From Chaetoderma sp. LZ-2023a (Eukaryota > Mollusca > Caudofoveata > Chaetodermatida > Chaetodermatidae): DNA of 64,000 nucleotides. The stretch lies in contig CM067370.1 in the NCBI GenBank assembly GCA_034401795.1, positions 58,387,295 through 58,451,294 on the forward strand, read 5' to 3'. Made by a program: the position numbers and the translations under genes. Shown here in pieces: positions 11,490-26,400 of the stretch (position 1 is its first letter; each line of letters begins with the position of its first letter). The notes below the pieces were generated by a model. The model was not told the DNA's origin, ran no database searches, and saw only the letters and a program-made list of their open reading frames with translations.

Positions 11490-14400
11490 CTACAAGAAAA
11501 AGCAGAACAATTATGATGAGAAAGATGTTTGTCGAGTTTGTTTGTTTTTCTACTGATGTGTTGGTGTCATAAAATAAAGATTGAATAAGTTACGATATAA
11601 TATAAGGAAATAATGCCTATAGAAACAATTTGACCAGATTTGGTATAAATCGATTAAAAGATGATGAAATGGCTGCTTGAATAATTTACTATTGGCTCCA
11701 ATGGCAAATTGACCGTTGACCTATATTATCCAGAAACTAGGTCAGACTGATCTACCGTAAATCGCTTATTAGTAATCGCGGCTTCTAATAGGACAAGGGC
11801 TGTAAATTCTGTAAATCCAAATCTGAGAAAGGGGGGCTATTTCTATTAGGTATATTTCAGGAAAAGATTGAAATCGTTTCACTAAAATTGAACACAATTT
11901 CACGGCACAAATTGATACCATAGTACCACTATGCTTAATGTATACATTATACCCATCACTGTGGGAGTGAAATAATTAAATTGGACCGTCTAAATATTGC
12001 TTATTTGTAATTTAATAGACATCCTTTTTTTCATCATAATTTTGACATAAGATGTTGTCAAAAAAAATATATAAATCATGTGATGAATCCACTACTGGTA
12101 TAGGTCAAGCTTAGGTCGTGACTCATGCATTACTCGAGTAGCGCGAAAACACTAATATTCGTACCTGGATAGATACTTGTGCAATGCACATAAATAGGTT
12201 AGTCTTGAGTACCTACCCGAGTAGCTACAAGAATGACGGCTTAAACTCACCAAGTATCAATACTAAGAGCAAGTACTCGGTAGAATCGTCTCCGATTTAC
12301 AGACCTAATATACTGGACTGGGGAACTCGGAAATTACTATATACATATAGTAATCATTACGTGACGGTAACTGAGGCATACACATCTGAGTGGATTACCT
12401 CTGCATAATGGGTACCCATTTGATAACAGTTTTCATTGAGTTTTTTATATAAGGAAGTGCTTCTATTAGATACATTTACTGTTTTAAGAAAGCTAAAAAA
12501 AAAAAGTATTAAAAACTGCTAAGAAATTAAAAATTAAAAATTGTGCCAATGAAGTAAAATTCTCCATTGGTTCTTTACAGAAAACTTCTTGTTCTTAGAG
12601 GCATAACTTTGGTTTGTGACAATGAATCAGCTTCATTTTAGCAACACAGATATTAGATGTCAATATAATCATTGTTACAATGCCTGATTTAAATCCATTC
12701 AGAAATAAAGAAACATGACAGACCGACAGATGTTGAATCATGGGTCATCTCTATATCTGACCTAAAACCTATAAAACATTCTTCTAATTGTTGATGGACA
12801 CAAAGTGGTGGACAAATAAAGTTTAAGCCATGTAAAAATATAGACAAAATTTATTTGCAATATGATATGATGGAGACTGGATGAAATGATGGTATCTATA
12901 AAGTTTATTGAGATCGGGTCAGCCCTTGAGGAAATGTTCATCGAAAAACTTTAACATTCTTCTAAATCTTGGGATACGCTACACTGTTCCATTGTTTGAA
13001 TCACCTAAATGCTTGACAATCTCCCTCCCTCTCTCATGCGTGTGCATGCACAGTAATCATTTCTCCACTTCAACTACAAGTGCATCTCTCACCTTGCTTG
13101 GTTTATCTGTGACAGGGTCGAAGATTTTTTCACACAGCCGCAGCCCAGTTTCCTGGCGCAATTGCTGGAGGTATGCACGCATTGTGTCTATGAGAGTAAA
13201 AACAGAACATAACAAAAGCAATCAGAGATTGCAAACCATCACCCTCCCATTGTTTTTTTCACCATGTAAAAGTTGTTCAGATTTTCTGGACGTTTTCAGA
13301 TTTTGCAGATTTTTTTCTGATCATGCACAATGTTGTGGAATCCTAGTCTACCATAACACACCTTTCTTGTGTTAAACTTTGAACCAATTTGGACCAGTAG
13401 TTTCCGAGATATGCATAAGTCCAGAATTTGATCCGATTCAGATCCACGGTATTTATCTGGATAACGGACCAATTGTTGTTAATATTGTGAGTCAAATAGG
13501 CTAAGTAGATATTGAGACACAGCTCCGGTCACAGACAGACAGATAGACAGAAAAGAATGCATGATATTATTGCGGGGGTAATGATATTAGAGTTATCCTG
13601 AAGAGCTGAAGTACTAAGGTTAGGAAAATATTTGAAAATATCAGTTACGGTCGTCTTCTTCCGACTAGGCCTGTTCGGTTAATTGATATTTCATCGATAG
13701 TCGATTATGTTTCCTGGCGATTATATAACCTAGTGTAAAATGAAATAATCGAAAAAATCGATTTAATTGAGCAGAAACGATTACCGTTAAAATTTGACTA
13801 AAGGATGCAGTTTTTTTGTCACATTATATGTTCTAGGAAAGAGGTGCGTCCTATAATTGAGTAGTCTTTGAGCACATTTTTTTTGTCAACTTTCGTAATA
13901 AAAATTAGCGATACCACGGAAATTCAACGGTACAAATTCTTGCCACCTTACGATTATGTTTAATGTATACCTCAAAACATCAGCGCGGAAGCGAAATTAT
14001 TAAATTGGAGCACCTAAATATTGTGTATCCATTACTAAATATCATTTATTACATCAAAATTAATCCTGAATTTGACATAAAATGGTGTCCAGAAAAGATA
14101 TAAATCACGTGATTTGGCTCCAAATCGCAAAAGATTGTTTTTAATTAGAGCGAGTACTCGGATAAAATATTCTGGACTCGGAACTCTGAATACTATATTT
14201 TATCATTGCGCGATAGGAACTAAGTATTGTAAATCATGACTCCCGCGAATATGGGCGGATCATGCCAAAACAAAATCATGACATTTCGGCTATAAGTACC
14301 ACATCTTTTGGAAAAAAAAATTGTGTGTGGGTTCAAAACTCTTCGAGATTTGGATCATGACTCCCGCGAATATGGGTGGATCATGCCAAAACAAAATCAT

Positions 14401-17400
14401 GACACTTCGGCTATATGTAACACATCTTCTTGAAAAAAAATTGTGAGTGTAGGTTCAAAACTCTTCCAGATCTGTCCCGGACAAGAAAATTTTGATGAAT
14501 TTTAAGCTTTCAAGGGAGATAACTCTAGCGAATACGGGAGGATTTTGCCGAATCGAAATCATGACACTGTCTATAGGTAATATATCTGCTGAAAAAATTT
14601 TTTGAGTGTAGGTTCAACTCTTCGAGATCTGCTCCGGACAAGAATCAGACGGATGGACGGATGCATGGACGCACAGACGGACGGCGAGCGCCATCGCATA
14701 ATATGACCCCGCTTTGCGCGGGCGTATAAAAATCGGCCAAAATGGCCGATCGGCGTCCTTTGACCAAACTTGGATCCCTATGCCCTAAGGATGCTTCTTG
14801 CCAAATGTAATTGAAATCGACCCAATCATTCTCGAGAATACACAAAAACATACGACCACCTCCTCCCTGGTATTATGTCGGTCAAAGGTTTGCTAATGTA
14901 ATTCTATATAGGCTTCGTAATGGTTGTAGTAATTTAAATCGGAATCCACAAATCACTATCTCCTCCACTGCCCTCTTTTTAATGACCAAAGAGTCTCTCG
15001 CCAAAATCAGCTTGTCATAAACAATATCTCTATTGCCACACTGACAGCTAATCAACTTCTATACGGCATTAACAATGTCGACTTGGAAAAGAATATTACT
15101 ATATGTAATGCTGTATGTCAATATATAGTCAATAACAACCGCTTGAAGTAACATCCTATTTGTTAAATTCGCAACCATAAGTGCTAAATGCAAACAGCCC
15201 AACATGTAAAGCATGGTGAACACAGCACTAAGCGCTCCTCACCACCTTACTTTTCTCACTCTTGTCAGATTCCTAATTTATACACTGTTTCTCATATTCC
15301 CCTCTCCTCTCTTTTTGTCCGCCTTTCCCTAACTCCACCGCTGTTAATTCTTTTTATCTTGTTTGGCAATAAAATGTGTTGGGCATGATAAATCATTGCA
15401 CGGTGTAAAAAACCTGTCTAATATTTCCCCTATGAAAGCGGCACTATATTCGTAGTGCAAATAGGTAAGGGCTGATAACTGGTGGTTGACGTCATATCAG
15501 TTTCATTTTCGCAACACAGATATTTGATGCTGACATTAACATTGTGACCAAGTTTGGAATTAATCCACCCAGAAATAATATCACGTGCTGCCATTGTTGA
15601 GGATGAATGGACAGATGGATGGATGGACAGGCGGATGACAGACTGGGGGTCATTGCTATGCGTCAGATGCCTGACAAGCCAGTTGAGTTAATAAAACCAA
15701 TTTCAGCTTCAAAATCCATCAAATAAAAAATCCAATATCGCTGCCAAACACACATTTTGATTGGTCCACAGTGGCCATGTTTTTTATCTATCCACTTCCC
15801 ATAAACAAAATTTAATGGCCCTTAGTCCATAATTATATTCCCCAAATTTAGTCCCGATCTGTTCAACGGTTCTGCAGAAGTTGTTTTTGCGAAAACTAGG
15901 TCATCCAAGATGGCTGCAGTCCGTTGGCCAATCAAGTTCCTTTAAACAAACTTGGTTTAGCTCTTGCCCTATATGATATTTCATGAGTTTTGAATTGATC
16001 CACCAAGCGGGTTCGGAGATTTTTAGAGGTTTCTAAAAATTGTCCAAAATCCAAGATGGCTACCGGCCGAATTGGCTGATCGACTTCCTTTGAACAAACT
16101 TAGATCTCTATTCCCCAACGATGCTTCCTGCCAAATATAATTGAAATTGGCCCAGTGGCTCTTAAGAAGTTGTTTAAAGATAAAGTTGAAGGACGGACGG
16201 ATGACGGGCAGATGATGGATGGTCGCCATGGCATAAGCTCAATTGGCCATGTGAGCCAACAAGAGGCCCAAGGGTCTGTATCGCTCACCTGGACCACAGG
16301 CATCTAAACTAGAATGGTCATTAACAATAAGTAAAACTCTAATGAGTTGAGCAGACTTGTAACAAGAAAACAGAGGCCATGTTTCTTTATGTATCAACTT
16401 CTTTTAAACAAACTTTAATGGCCCTTAGTCATCAATATCATATAAATTTCGGCCCAATCCATTCAGTGGCTCCGGAGACGAAGTTGCTTTCATGAAAACC
16501 AGGCCATCCAAGATGGCCACACAACCATTTGGCAAATCAAGTTCCCTTGAGTAAACTTGGTTCAGCTCGTGCCCTAAATGATATTTTATGACTTTTGAAT
16601 CAATCGCTCAGTTTCGGCGAAGATTTTTAGACATTTCTAAAAATCAGCCAAAATCCAAGATGGCCACTGGACAAATTGGCTTCGTTTGAACAAACTTGAA
16701 TCTCTACAACCTAAGGATGCTTCCTGCCAAATATAATTGAAATTGGCCCAGTAGTTCTAGAAGACATTTTAAATTTCCCATTGCTTTAGTGTGGGTGTCT
16801 TTGGCAGGAAAATGATCCAAGATGGCTGCAAAATCGTTTATCCGACAGTTTCGAAAATTGCAAATTTGAGATCAGAATACCCAAAAACACATAAAACCAA
16901 TTTCATCCTCAAAATCCATCAAATAAAAAAATCCAATATGGCCACCAAACATGCTGTATTTTGATAGGCCAACTGCTGCCATGTTTTTTTACGTATCAAC
17001 TTTCCTTGAAAAAACTTTAATGACCCTTAGTCCCTAATCATATCTGCCAAATTTGGCCCAATCCCTTCAGCGGTTCTGGAGAAGTCGTTTTCGCTAAAAC
17101 TAGATCAACCAAAATGGCCGCCGAACCATTTGACCAATCAAGTTCGCTTGAACTAACTTGGTTCAGCTCTTGCCCTAGATCATATTTCATGGCATTTGCT
17201 TCAATCCACCAAGCGGTTTCAGAGATTTTTAGACATTTCTTAAAATCGGCCGAAATCCAAGATGGCCACCGGCAAAATTGGCTGACCGGCTTCCTTTGAC
17301 CAAACTTGGATCCCTATGCCCTAATGATACCTCCTGCCAAATATAATTAAAATCAGCCCAGTGGTTCTTGAGAAGTTGTTTAAAGAAAAAAATTGATGGC

Positions 17401-20400
17401 CGGATGGATGGCGGACAGAAGCCGGACGGTCGCTATGGCATAAGCTCAATTGGCCATTCTGGCCAGGTCAGCTAATAATGTAACAAGAATAAGAAAGTAT
17501 TGATCACGCTGGATGCAAAATCCAATATAGCCACCTTGAAGATTGATTTATAAGCAACAATACTACTACGCTGTGAATGGATGATTTAAATCTTTAGATA
17601 TCCGTAGAGTATTGTATAGGGAAAATGTCTTAAAATGGCATCCCTGTGACCACTGTAAGGGCTAATTATTAAGCTATAATATAAAGTATAAACAAAGAAT
17701 TAAAAATTCTAAGAATCTAATATTATAATTCTTCATACAGGGACAGGCCTGGTTTTTACAAATTATTAGCCAATAGATTAGCTAACTACCATTTTTATTA
17801 TCCAAATCTTATGTATTTTAGCCAATGTTTTCCTAAGTCTACAATCCATCACCACCAGGTAAGACTTTCAACGGAACACTACATACAAGATACAAGACTA
17901 TGTTGAATATTTTGAAACAAATTTTACTGGCAACATTCAGTCAAATTAGTTTCAAATTATGCAACAGCTGGCCTATATGAGTGCTTTTGATCCGAGATAT
18001 TAATATTCCAGGGTTTATTTGTTCACAATAAAAACATAATATAAGTACTAGTTACACAAATATGTATCTTAAGATTTTCTTCAAAGTTAAATTAATGATT
18101 CTCTACTTAGAAATTCTGTAAAATAATTCGATTTTAATCATTAGCCAAATAATATTTAGCCAACCCTGATTTCTATTAGCCAGATCTTAATTTTACTAGT
18201 ATTTGGCTAATTGGCGAATGGGTAGGTCGGCCTCTGCATTAACAGCCATTATATGCTAACAATAATGAGCAACAGATACCCCGCACAAGCTACATATTAT
18301 TAACATACCATCCTCCTGCCTGTCCTTAGCCTTAGCATACATGGCATTCAAGGGGAATCCCCTTTCACCAGGAATCGGGAATTGTGATATTGCTAATGTG
18401 TGCATTTCTTTCTGGCCATTGTTCTTAGAAGAACACTGAAACAAAGAGTTCAGATAAAAAGATATAAACCATATATTTCACTCAGAAGATCAGGTTTAGA
18501 ATATGCTGCTATGGTGTGGGAAGCTGAAAACTAATCTATTGCTAACTTTCAGATATGTTTCCATTCCAAAACTATAACTCTGGATCTGCTGAATATTTTG
18601 AAACTAGGATGGATCAGCTGACATCTCAGCTAACCCACCAACACTTTTAGTCAAATTGTTTTCACAATATTCAGCAGGTCCAGATTTATTGCCCATTGCA
18701 ATCATTGCCTGGTCAAGCCGACCAAAACTGGCCTCTGTATGTATGATTACTGTATTCTGCGACTGCATTATTAGAAACCTCCTAGAGCTGCAATCAGTCC
18801 TTCTTCGCTTTTGCCCACTGTGTCTTGTTCTCAGCCGAAATCCTTAGCTTCCTCAGGTCCATTCTTGACTTGAGCGTACCGAGTCCTGCTTTCTTGATGT
18901 CACCACGTAGCGTGCTAAGCAGATTTATGCAATGACATCCTCTTGTATTTGTTGGCTCCGAGTAGGGCAAATTCCAAGGCTCTCTGTACTGGTGTGTCTA
19001 CTGGCATCTTAGCACATGGCCAAACATGGACCATCATCTGGCCTTTACAAGGGTATTAAGGAATGACCATTTGCAAACCAAGATAAGACTATTTTTGAAA
19101 ATTTATCACTGGAATGCCTGGTTAGATAATCGAGCCAGTCATTCTAGAGACAAACTTTCGAAGTCTTCTCTTGACCTACAAATCGATATTGAGAAAGCAA
19201 GGCTGTCAATAATCTTGATCAGTGTTGACCATTAAAGGGTTAATATATTATGCATAAAAACAACAAATGTTAAATAATACTAACAATATCAAACGAGTTA
19301 ACACATAGAAAAGTAAGTAGATTCCTAGAATTAGCTAACAGGTCTTCATTTTGAAACCAATGTTTAAGATGTTGCCGGCAAAGAACCCAACACTGATTTC
19401 AGTGTCCGTTCTGGGCTTGATCGAACCCTGAACCTCAATTTCCATAAAACTGTACAAGTAAATTGTTCAATATTTTGAAACTAATATGCCTATGGTAGCA
19501 ACAACGTTCAGTCAAATTAGTTTCAAATATTCAACAGAATATTTATTAAATAGTAAAGACATGCAATTCAAACAATTTGACGAACTTAGATACGTCATTC
19601 ATGATGTAATTGATTGTGATGTCAACCTGCATGTAACGTAATTTTCATTATGACATCATATATTTGACTGACAGATTGGATTCCTCTATTAAAAGTGGAT
19701 ACAGCTTTAACAAGAGGTCTAAGGGGCCAAAGTCTTCCGAGGTTCACGTCAATCTGCCAAGTGGTTTCAGAGATTTTCAGAAGTTTCTAAAAATCAGCCA
19801 AATCCAAGATGGCCACTGGGCAAATTGGCCAATCGGGATTCGTTTGAACAGACTCACATCTCTATAGCCTCAGGATACTTCCTGCCCATTATACTTGAAA
19901 TGGGCAAAGTGGTTCTCATGACGAATACGTCTTAAATATCTTATTGCTTTAGTATGGGACTTTTTGGCAGGAAAAAGATCCAAGATGGCCACCAAACCGT
20001 TTATCCAACAGTTTCAAAAATGGCATATATAAAATCAGAATACCCAAAAACATGTATGTAAAACCAATTTCGGCCTCAAAATCCTCAAATAAAATAATCC
20101 AATATGGCCGCCACACACTACATTTTCATTGGCCCACGGCGGACATGTTCTTCGACGGATCAACTTCCCTTGAACAAACTTTAATGGCCCTTAGTCCCTA
20201 ATCATATCTTGCTTGAGAAGGAGAAGTTGTTTTCGGGAAAATTAGGTCATCCAAGGCGGCCGTCGAACCATTTGGTCAACCAAGTCCTCTTGAACAAACT
20301 TGGCTTACCTCTCTCTAGATGATGTTTCATGAGTTTTGAATCGATTCCCCAAGCGGTTTCAGAGAAGATTCTTAAAGATGTTTCCTAAAACGGCCGAAAT

Positions 20401-23400
20401 CCAAGATGGCCACCACGCCAAATGGCCAATGGGGTTCATTTGAACAAACTTGGATCCCTATGCCCTAAGGATGATTCCGTGAAATTTAAATTAAATCAGC
20501 CTAGTAGTCCTGGAGAAGACATTTAAAATTTTTCCTATTTGCTTTAGTATGGGAGCATTTGGCAGGAAAATAATATAGATGGTCACCAAACTGTTTATCT
20601 GATAGTTTCGAAAATGGCTCATTTGAGCTCAGAATACCCAAAAACATATATAAAACCAATTTCAACCTCAAAATCCATTAAATAAAAAAATCCAACATGG
20701 CCACCAAGCACGCTTCATCTTGATTGGTCCATGGCGGCCATGTTTTTTTATGGATCAGCTTCCCTCGAATAAACTTTAATGGTCCTTAGTCTCTAATCAT
20801 ATTTTCCAAAATTTCAGTCTGATCCCTTCAGCGGTTCTGAAGAAGTAATTTTCGGTAAAAACTAGGTCATTCAAGATGGCCACTGAACCATCTGGTCAAT
20901 CAAGTCCTCTTGAACAAACTTGGCTTACCTCGTTCCCTAGATGATGTTTCATGAGCTCTGAATCGATTCCCCAAGCGGCTCCAGAGAAGGTTTTTAAAGA
21001 CGTTTCCTAAAGTCGTCCGAAATCCAAGATGGCCGGCGGCGGCCAAATTGGCCGGTCGGCTTCATTTGAACAAACGATCACATTCATTTGAACAAACTTG
21101 GATCCCTATGCTCTAAGGATACTTCCTACCAAATATAATTGAAATTGTCCCAGTGGTTCTTGAGAAGTCGTTTAAAATAAAAGTTGATGGACGACGGATG
21201 GAAGGATGGTCACACGACGGACAGTCACCATGACATAAGCTCACTTGGTCTTTCAGGCCAGGTGAACTAATAATTGAAATGGTCCAAGCGGTTCTTGAGA
21301 AGTCATTTAAAAAGAAAGTTGATGGATGGATGATGGACAGATGACGGACGATTGCCATGGCATAATCTAACTTGGCCTTTCAGGCCAGGTGAGCTAATAA
21401 AATAGCAAGACGACCGAGGGGCTAGTATCACTCAACACTCAACAGGAACATAAAATATTTGAGCAATTTGGATATAAATACAAATATTTCTGTATGAAAC
21501 ATGGAAATCTAAGTTTCAAATATGAAATGTTATATAAGTTAAACCTGTCAATAAAGGACACTCTGGGGCAAAGCCCTTACAGACACAGGGGTTGAAAGTG
21601 ACAGTAGCCCGCTTGCCTACTGAGTTCACTATAAATTAACAAGGGCTAGTACAATTTGTAACTGACCTACCTGGTTGGCTAGTAACAAAGTGGTACTTCA
21701 ACCCATAATGGTCATGGCAGCCAAAAATTGCATCTGCAGCGATCTTTAGAATAGTCTATTTTCAGTCAAAGTCAATTTTTGATAATTTACCTCTTGAATA
21801 ACAGACTCGATAATCTAGCCAGGCACTCCAGTTGTAAATTTTCTAAAATAGTCTTCTCTTGGTCCGCAAAGGGACATTTTCTCTGAGTCACTATTTCAGT
21901 CCATTCAAATTCTGGTGTGCTAGAAATAAACTGAGTTTCAATTAAACGCGTGAAATATTTAGGTCATGGGATCACTAAGTGCATTGACATATTTAGCGCA
22001 TAAACGCATGATTCAGCAACTCCTCCGAATGAAGTCTAGTTGACAGCAGACATGGGACAATTACATTGTGAATGTAATTTTGTGAATGTAATTAATTACA
22101 ATTACAATTACTTTGCAAAGTAATTAATTACAATCACAATTACTTTTTACCAATATGTGTGTATGAATTGGTTTCTAAGCAATGGTAAGTGTGTGAATGT
22201 GCCTGTGCATGCTGAATAAATACACAAAGAATTTTATGTAGTCATATTTTACTTTGAAATAAACCAACATCTTTATTTTTAATCAACGCACACATACATA
22301 CTAGCAAAATGGTACCAGCAGTGGTTTTGATAAATGTCCATTTGCAGACCAAGAGAAGGCTATGTTTGAAAATTCATCAAGTCTAGAATGACTCGATAAC
22401 AGAGCCAGTCATTGCAGCTGTAATTTTCAAAAATAGTCCTCTCTTGGTATGCAAATGGATATATTCTGTGAGAAAATAATCTGTCTCAGGTCTGCATGTA
22501 CTCTTTCATTAGCCCTTAACCTGTATCAACGATGTCAAAATTTTTAAATTTCAAATTAAATTAAAAGATGAACTGTTGTTCATTTTTCAACAAATTTGGT
22601 GGAACACGTTGCTGTCATAGTCTCATAGACAGCAATATCGTCCACGAATCTTGTAGAAGAATCTACACCAGTTTCCTTGCTATCGATATAATAAAAGATA
22701 GAATATTGACCCTGAAGAGGCCATTAAATGGCTGGTATGTAGTCAATCTATACCCTAGCAAATCTGGCTTGAGAAGTGGTCTTGAGCAGTCCATTTGGAG
22801 GGTAAGAAGACTATTTTCTTAAATTTACCACTGGAATGACTGGCTCCCTACACAAGCCACTCATTCCAGCGTTGACTTTAAAAAAATAGTCTTCTCTTGG
22901 CCTGCATACGGACAATCACTGAGCAGAAGATTTTCAATTGACAAGTCTTGAGCTTTAAAGAATTAATGTACTGCACCCTATAGAAAATAGACCAGGAGGT
23001 ATTCCTGTTCAAGGAGAAAATTCTCTACGATGGCTGACATATTCAGCTTAATATTTAAAAAATAAACTGATTGAGAGCTCTTGGTACCTACATGTATGCA
23101 ACCAGTGACATTTAGTTAAGCTATTTTCAAAATATTCAACCGAATAATTCTTACAATGTGAACAGAATTTGTAATATCTCATCTGTATAGTTGAAAGGGT
23201 GTCTACAAAACAATCAATTAAGTAAATCTACTTTATTATAGCATTACTGTAGCATACCTGTACGCATAGCAAGAGTAGCACCCATGGGCTGGAACGACTT
23301 TACTGAAAAACCCTGATTAGATAATGCAGCCATGTTAATTGCTTCTTCCAAAACGCGTGATACAGTATCACTGGAAATAGCTTTAAAAGGCTTATTCAAT

Positions 23401-26400
23401 GTCAGAAACAACAGATTTAAGTCTGTAGGACGTCTCATACTCGTGTGCGAAACATATATATGTAAACATGAAACTGGATCCATAGATGGATCTTATTGTT
23501 TGCTGGAATATTAACTTCGAAACCAGTCCTGGATGTATCGTTCTTTATCCCGAAAAAAGTAATAGTTAATGAATTATCTGGTTTGAAATCTACATTGTCA
23601 AACGATAAAGTTATGCTATCAATTGACAGATTTTGTTTATTTAGAATCACACATTTTGGAGCCAAATCTGATGGGTGTGTCATACACACAAGCACTAGTA
23701 ACGTTATTGCTTTAAGGCGCAGGCGTTTTATAGGCAACACATCATTGGTGTCCCATGCACTAAACAACCGAACAAATGCCTCTATTGGCATCGGCTTCGA
23801 TTGTTTTGTAGGTTGGCTGGTACCAGATTTTGTTAAGCCCACAATGAGGCGCTTAATGTCTGCATTACGCATTGGAGAATGTTTACCTCATCTTTCGTAA
23901 AGACATGATATTGATGCCGCTGACGATTTAAGAATTGATTCAGGTCTTTGTGATTTTGACGCAATATGACAAAGAAAATCTGCTACAATATTATGATTTG
24001 TTTCATCTTTAAAATCAACATTTCTATCAACACAATACGAAATATAACTAGCCATGTGTCTATTATATGTATAAGAGTAGATTGAGCCCAACTTAATATG
24101 ACCGATTTTGTGGCTCTATGAGACCAACCAAAACGTTCTAATCTTTTCTCCCAGAAACTTTCCAAGCATATATCTTCTACTACTTGTTTTTAGAGGTATT
24201 GTCCTGTTTGACAATGGAAGCGAAATTGGTAAATCTATTGACATTTTCTTTAGTTTTTGAAACCACACTTGTCCCTCCCACCAATATCTATGATTGCAGC
24301 CACAGCCTCCCCCCCCCACCCCCCCCCCCCCCCCCCCCCCTGTTCCTCGACAGTCTCGAGTACACGTGGAAGGAGAGCAAATGGCGCATTTACATAATTG
24401 TTCAAGGTAGCCCAATCTGTTTGAGCTAATGCGTCGACTCCTGACATTCCAGGATCTCAGTATTGACTGTTGTACAGAGGCAACTGAGTTGTTACCAACG
24501 AAGTGAACCTGTCTATGTGGTGGGACCCCAAATTCTGTCCATATCTGAAAACAGTTTGGGGTGTAGCTACCATTCCTAAGTTGATGCAAGGCGTGAAAGT
24601 TGGTCGGCTTTCCAATTTTGTTCCCCTGAAAAATAGCTTGCCACCAAGGTGCAGTTCATTTTCATCGCATCTACGTGTATGGCCCATGCCACAAGGTCTA
24701 ACTCGAGGGATGACCCTTCCATACTGTTTATGAAAGCTACTGTTGTGATATTGTCTGACAATATTTGGACCGTTTTGCTTGCAAGAAATAGTTTTAAGGA
24801 CTTCAGTCCCAGTAACACGGCAAACAGTTCTCGGTAATTTGAATGTTTGTATGCTAGTCTGTGATTCCAGAAGCCTTGTGCTTCTTGTCCTGGAATCCAT
24901 GCACCCCACGCGATACTGGATGCATCTGTAACCATTTGAATATCTATCTGATTTCCGGATAAAACAATGCCGTTCCATTTTGAAAGAGAATCAACCCACC
25001 AGTTCAAGTCTATTCTGGAAGATTCATCAATAATTAACGTGTCCCATCAATGTCTTTTAGTATTGACCAAACGATACAAATTTCTTAGTACTAATTTAGC
25101 GGCCAAAATACATTTGTACATCGATACACATTGACCCGCTATCCATACTAAACCTCTAGCTGATATAGCACCCTTATTTAATGCACGTTTAAACGGAAAA
25201 TGCGTTGCTGGGGTATCTTAATAACCGTCTGAACCGCTGAAGTATCAATTAAATACCCAATAAACTCTTTACAGTGATCCGGTTCCAAAGACGATTTATG
25301 AAAATTAATTGTCCAGCCTAAAGTAGCTAAGACATCAAGTAAGTATTTCGTGTGCAATTAAATTTTACTTTCGACTGAAAACAATATAAAATCATCTACA
25401 TAGAGGACAATCCCAAGTCCATTCGCTTTAAAGAATGTAACAATAGGTCGCAAGATTTTTGTGAAAATATATGGGCTACAGTTATGTCCAAATGGCAACA
25501 CAGCCCATCTATAGTAAACAGACATATAATTAAAGCCTAAAAGTGTTCTGTGCTCTATATGTATAGGAACACGATGAAACCTGTTTTTAAGATCAGCAGT
25601 AATCATAGTCTTTTGGTTGTACAAAATTAATTACAGTGTCTATATCATCATATTTAAAGCTGGGTGGACTACAGAAATTATTGACATGTCGCAAGTTGCA
25701 AACTAACCCGAGTTCTCCAGATTTCTTTGGCACACATGAAATCATAGATACGCAAATCGTTTCTTTACTGCATAGTTCAATATGTCCATTTATCACCAGA
25801 TTAACAATTTCTTTATGTAAAAAGTGAATCTCTTTACTTGAAAACTTATTATTATCCTCCTCAAAACTATTAATGTTACCAATTACGGGGAATTTTACCC
25901 CTTGTTGAATCCAATCGATTACTTTATCTGACGCATTTATAGTTTTCCATATGTCAAGCTTAGCACAGAGGATTTTTCAATATCATTAAATGAACGACCA
26001 ACAACGAAATATAGAAAAATTTGTTCCAAAATATCATATTATTATATACTACAAACTTGTCTGTGTGCTAAGGGATGTTTTAATCCTCCTGATCTCTCAT
26101 CGGCCCCGGGTATTGCGGCCGAAATCTTGGTATGTTAGTATTTCTCGTGCTATGGAATACATCCCGAGAACCGCGACCACGATAATTTCCAGAAAATCTA
26201 TGATTGTAATTAGGCCGTACATTTTGTGGTTGTTGTGGTCTACCTATACTCGATAACTCAACCGTGATTCGAACATTTTTCAAACTCTGAGAGTCAAATC
26301 CAGAATTATGATGTTGTGGTGACCTAAATAATTGTGCCGTAGACGCGTCAAAACGACTTTTCATTAGCAATGCCGCGAACTTGTCCTGTAAATACCGAAT

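Noticed and set aside
24184-24429. Plus-strand open frame with a proline run
   Set aside because: Comes from a homopolymer C tract on the antisense strand of the DIRS fossil.
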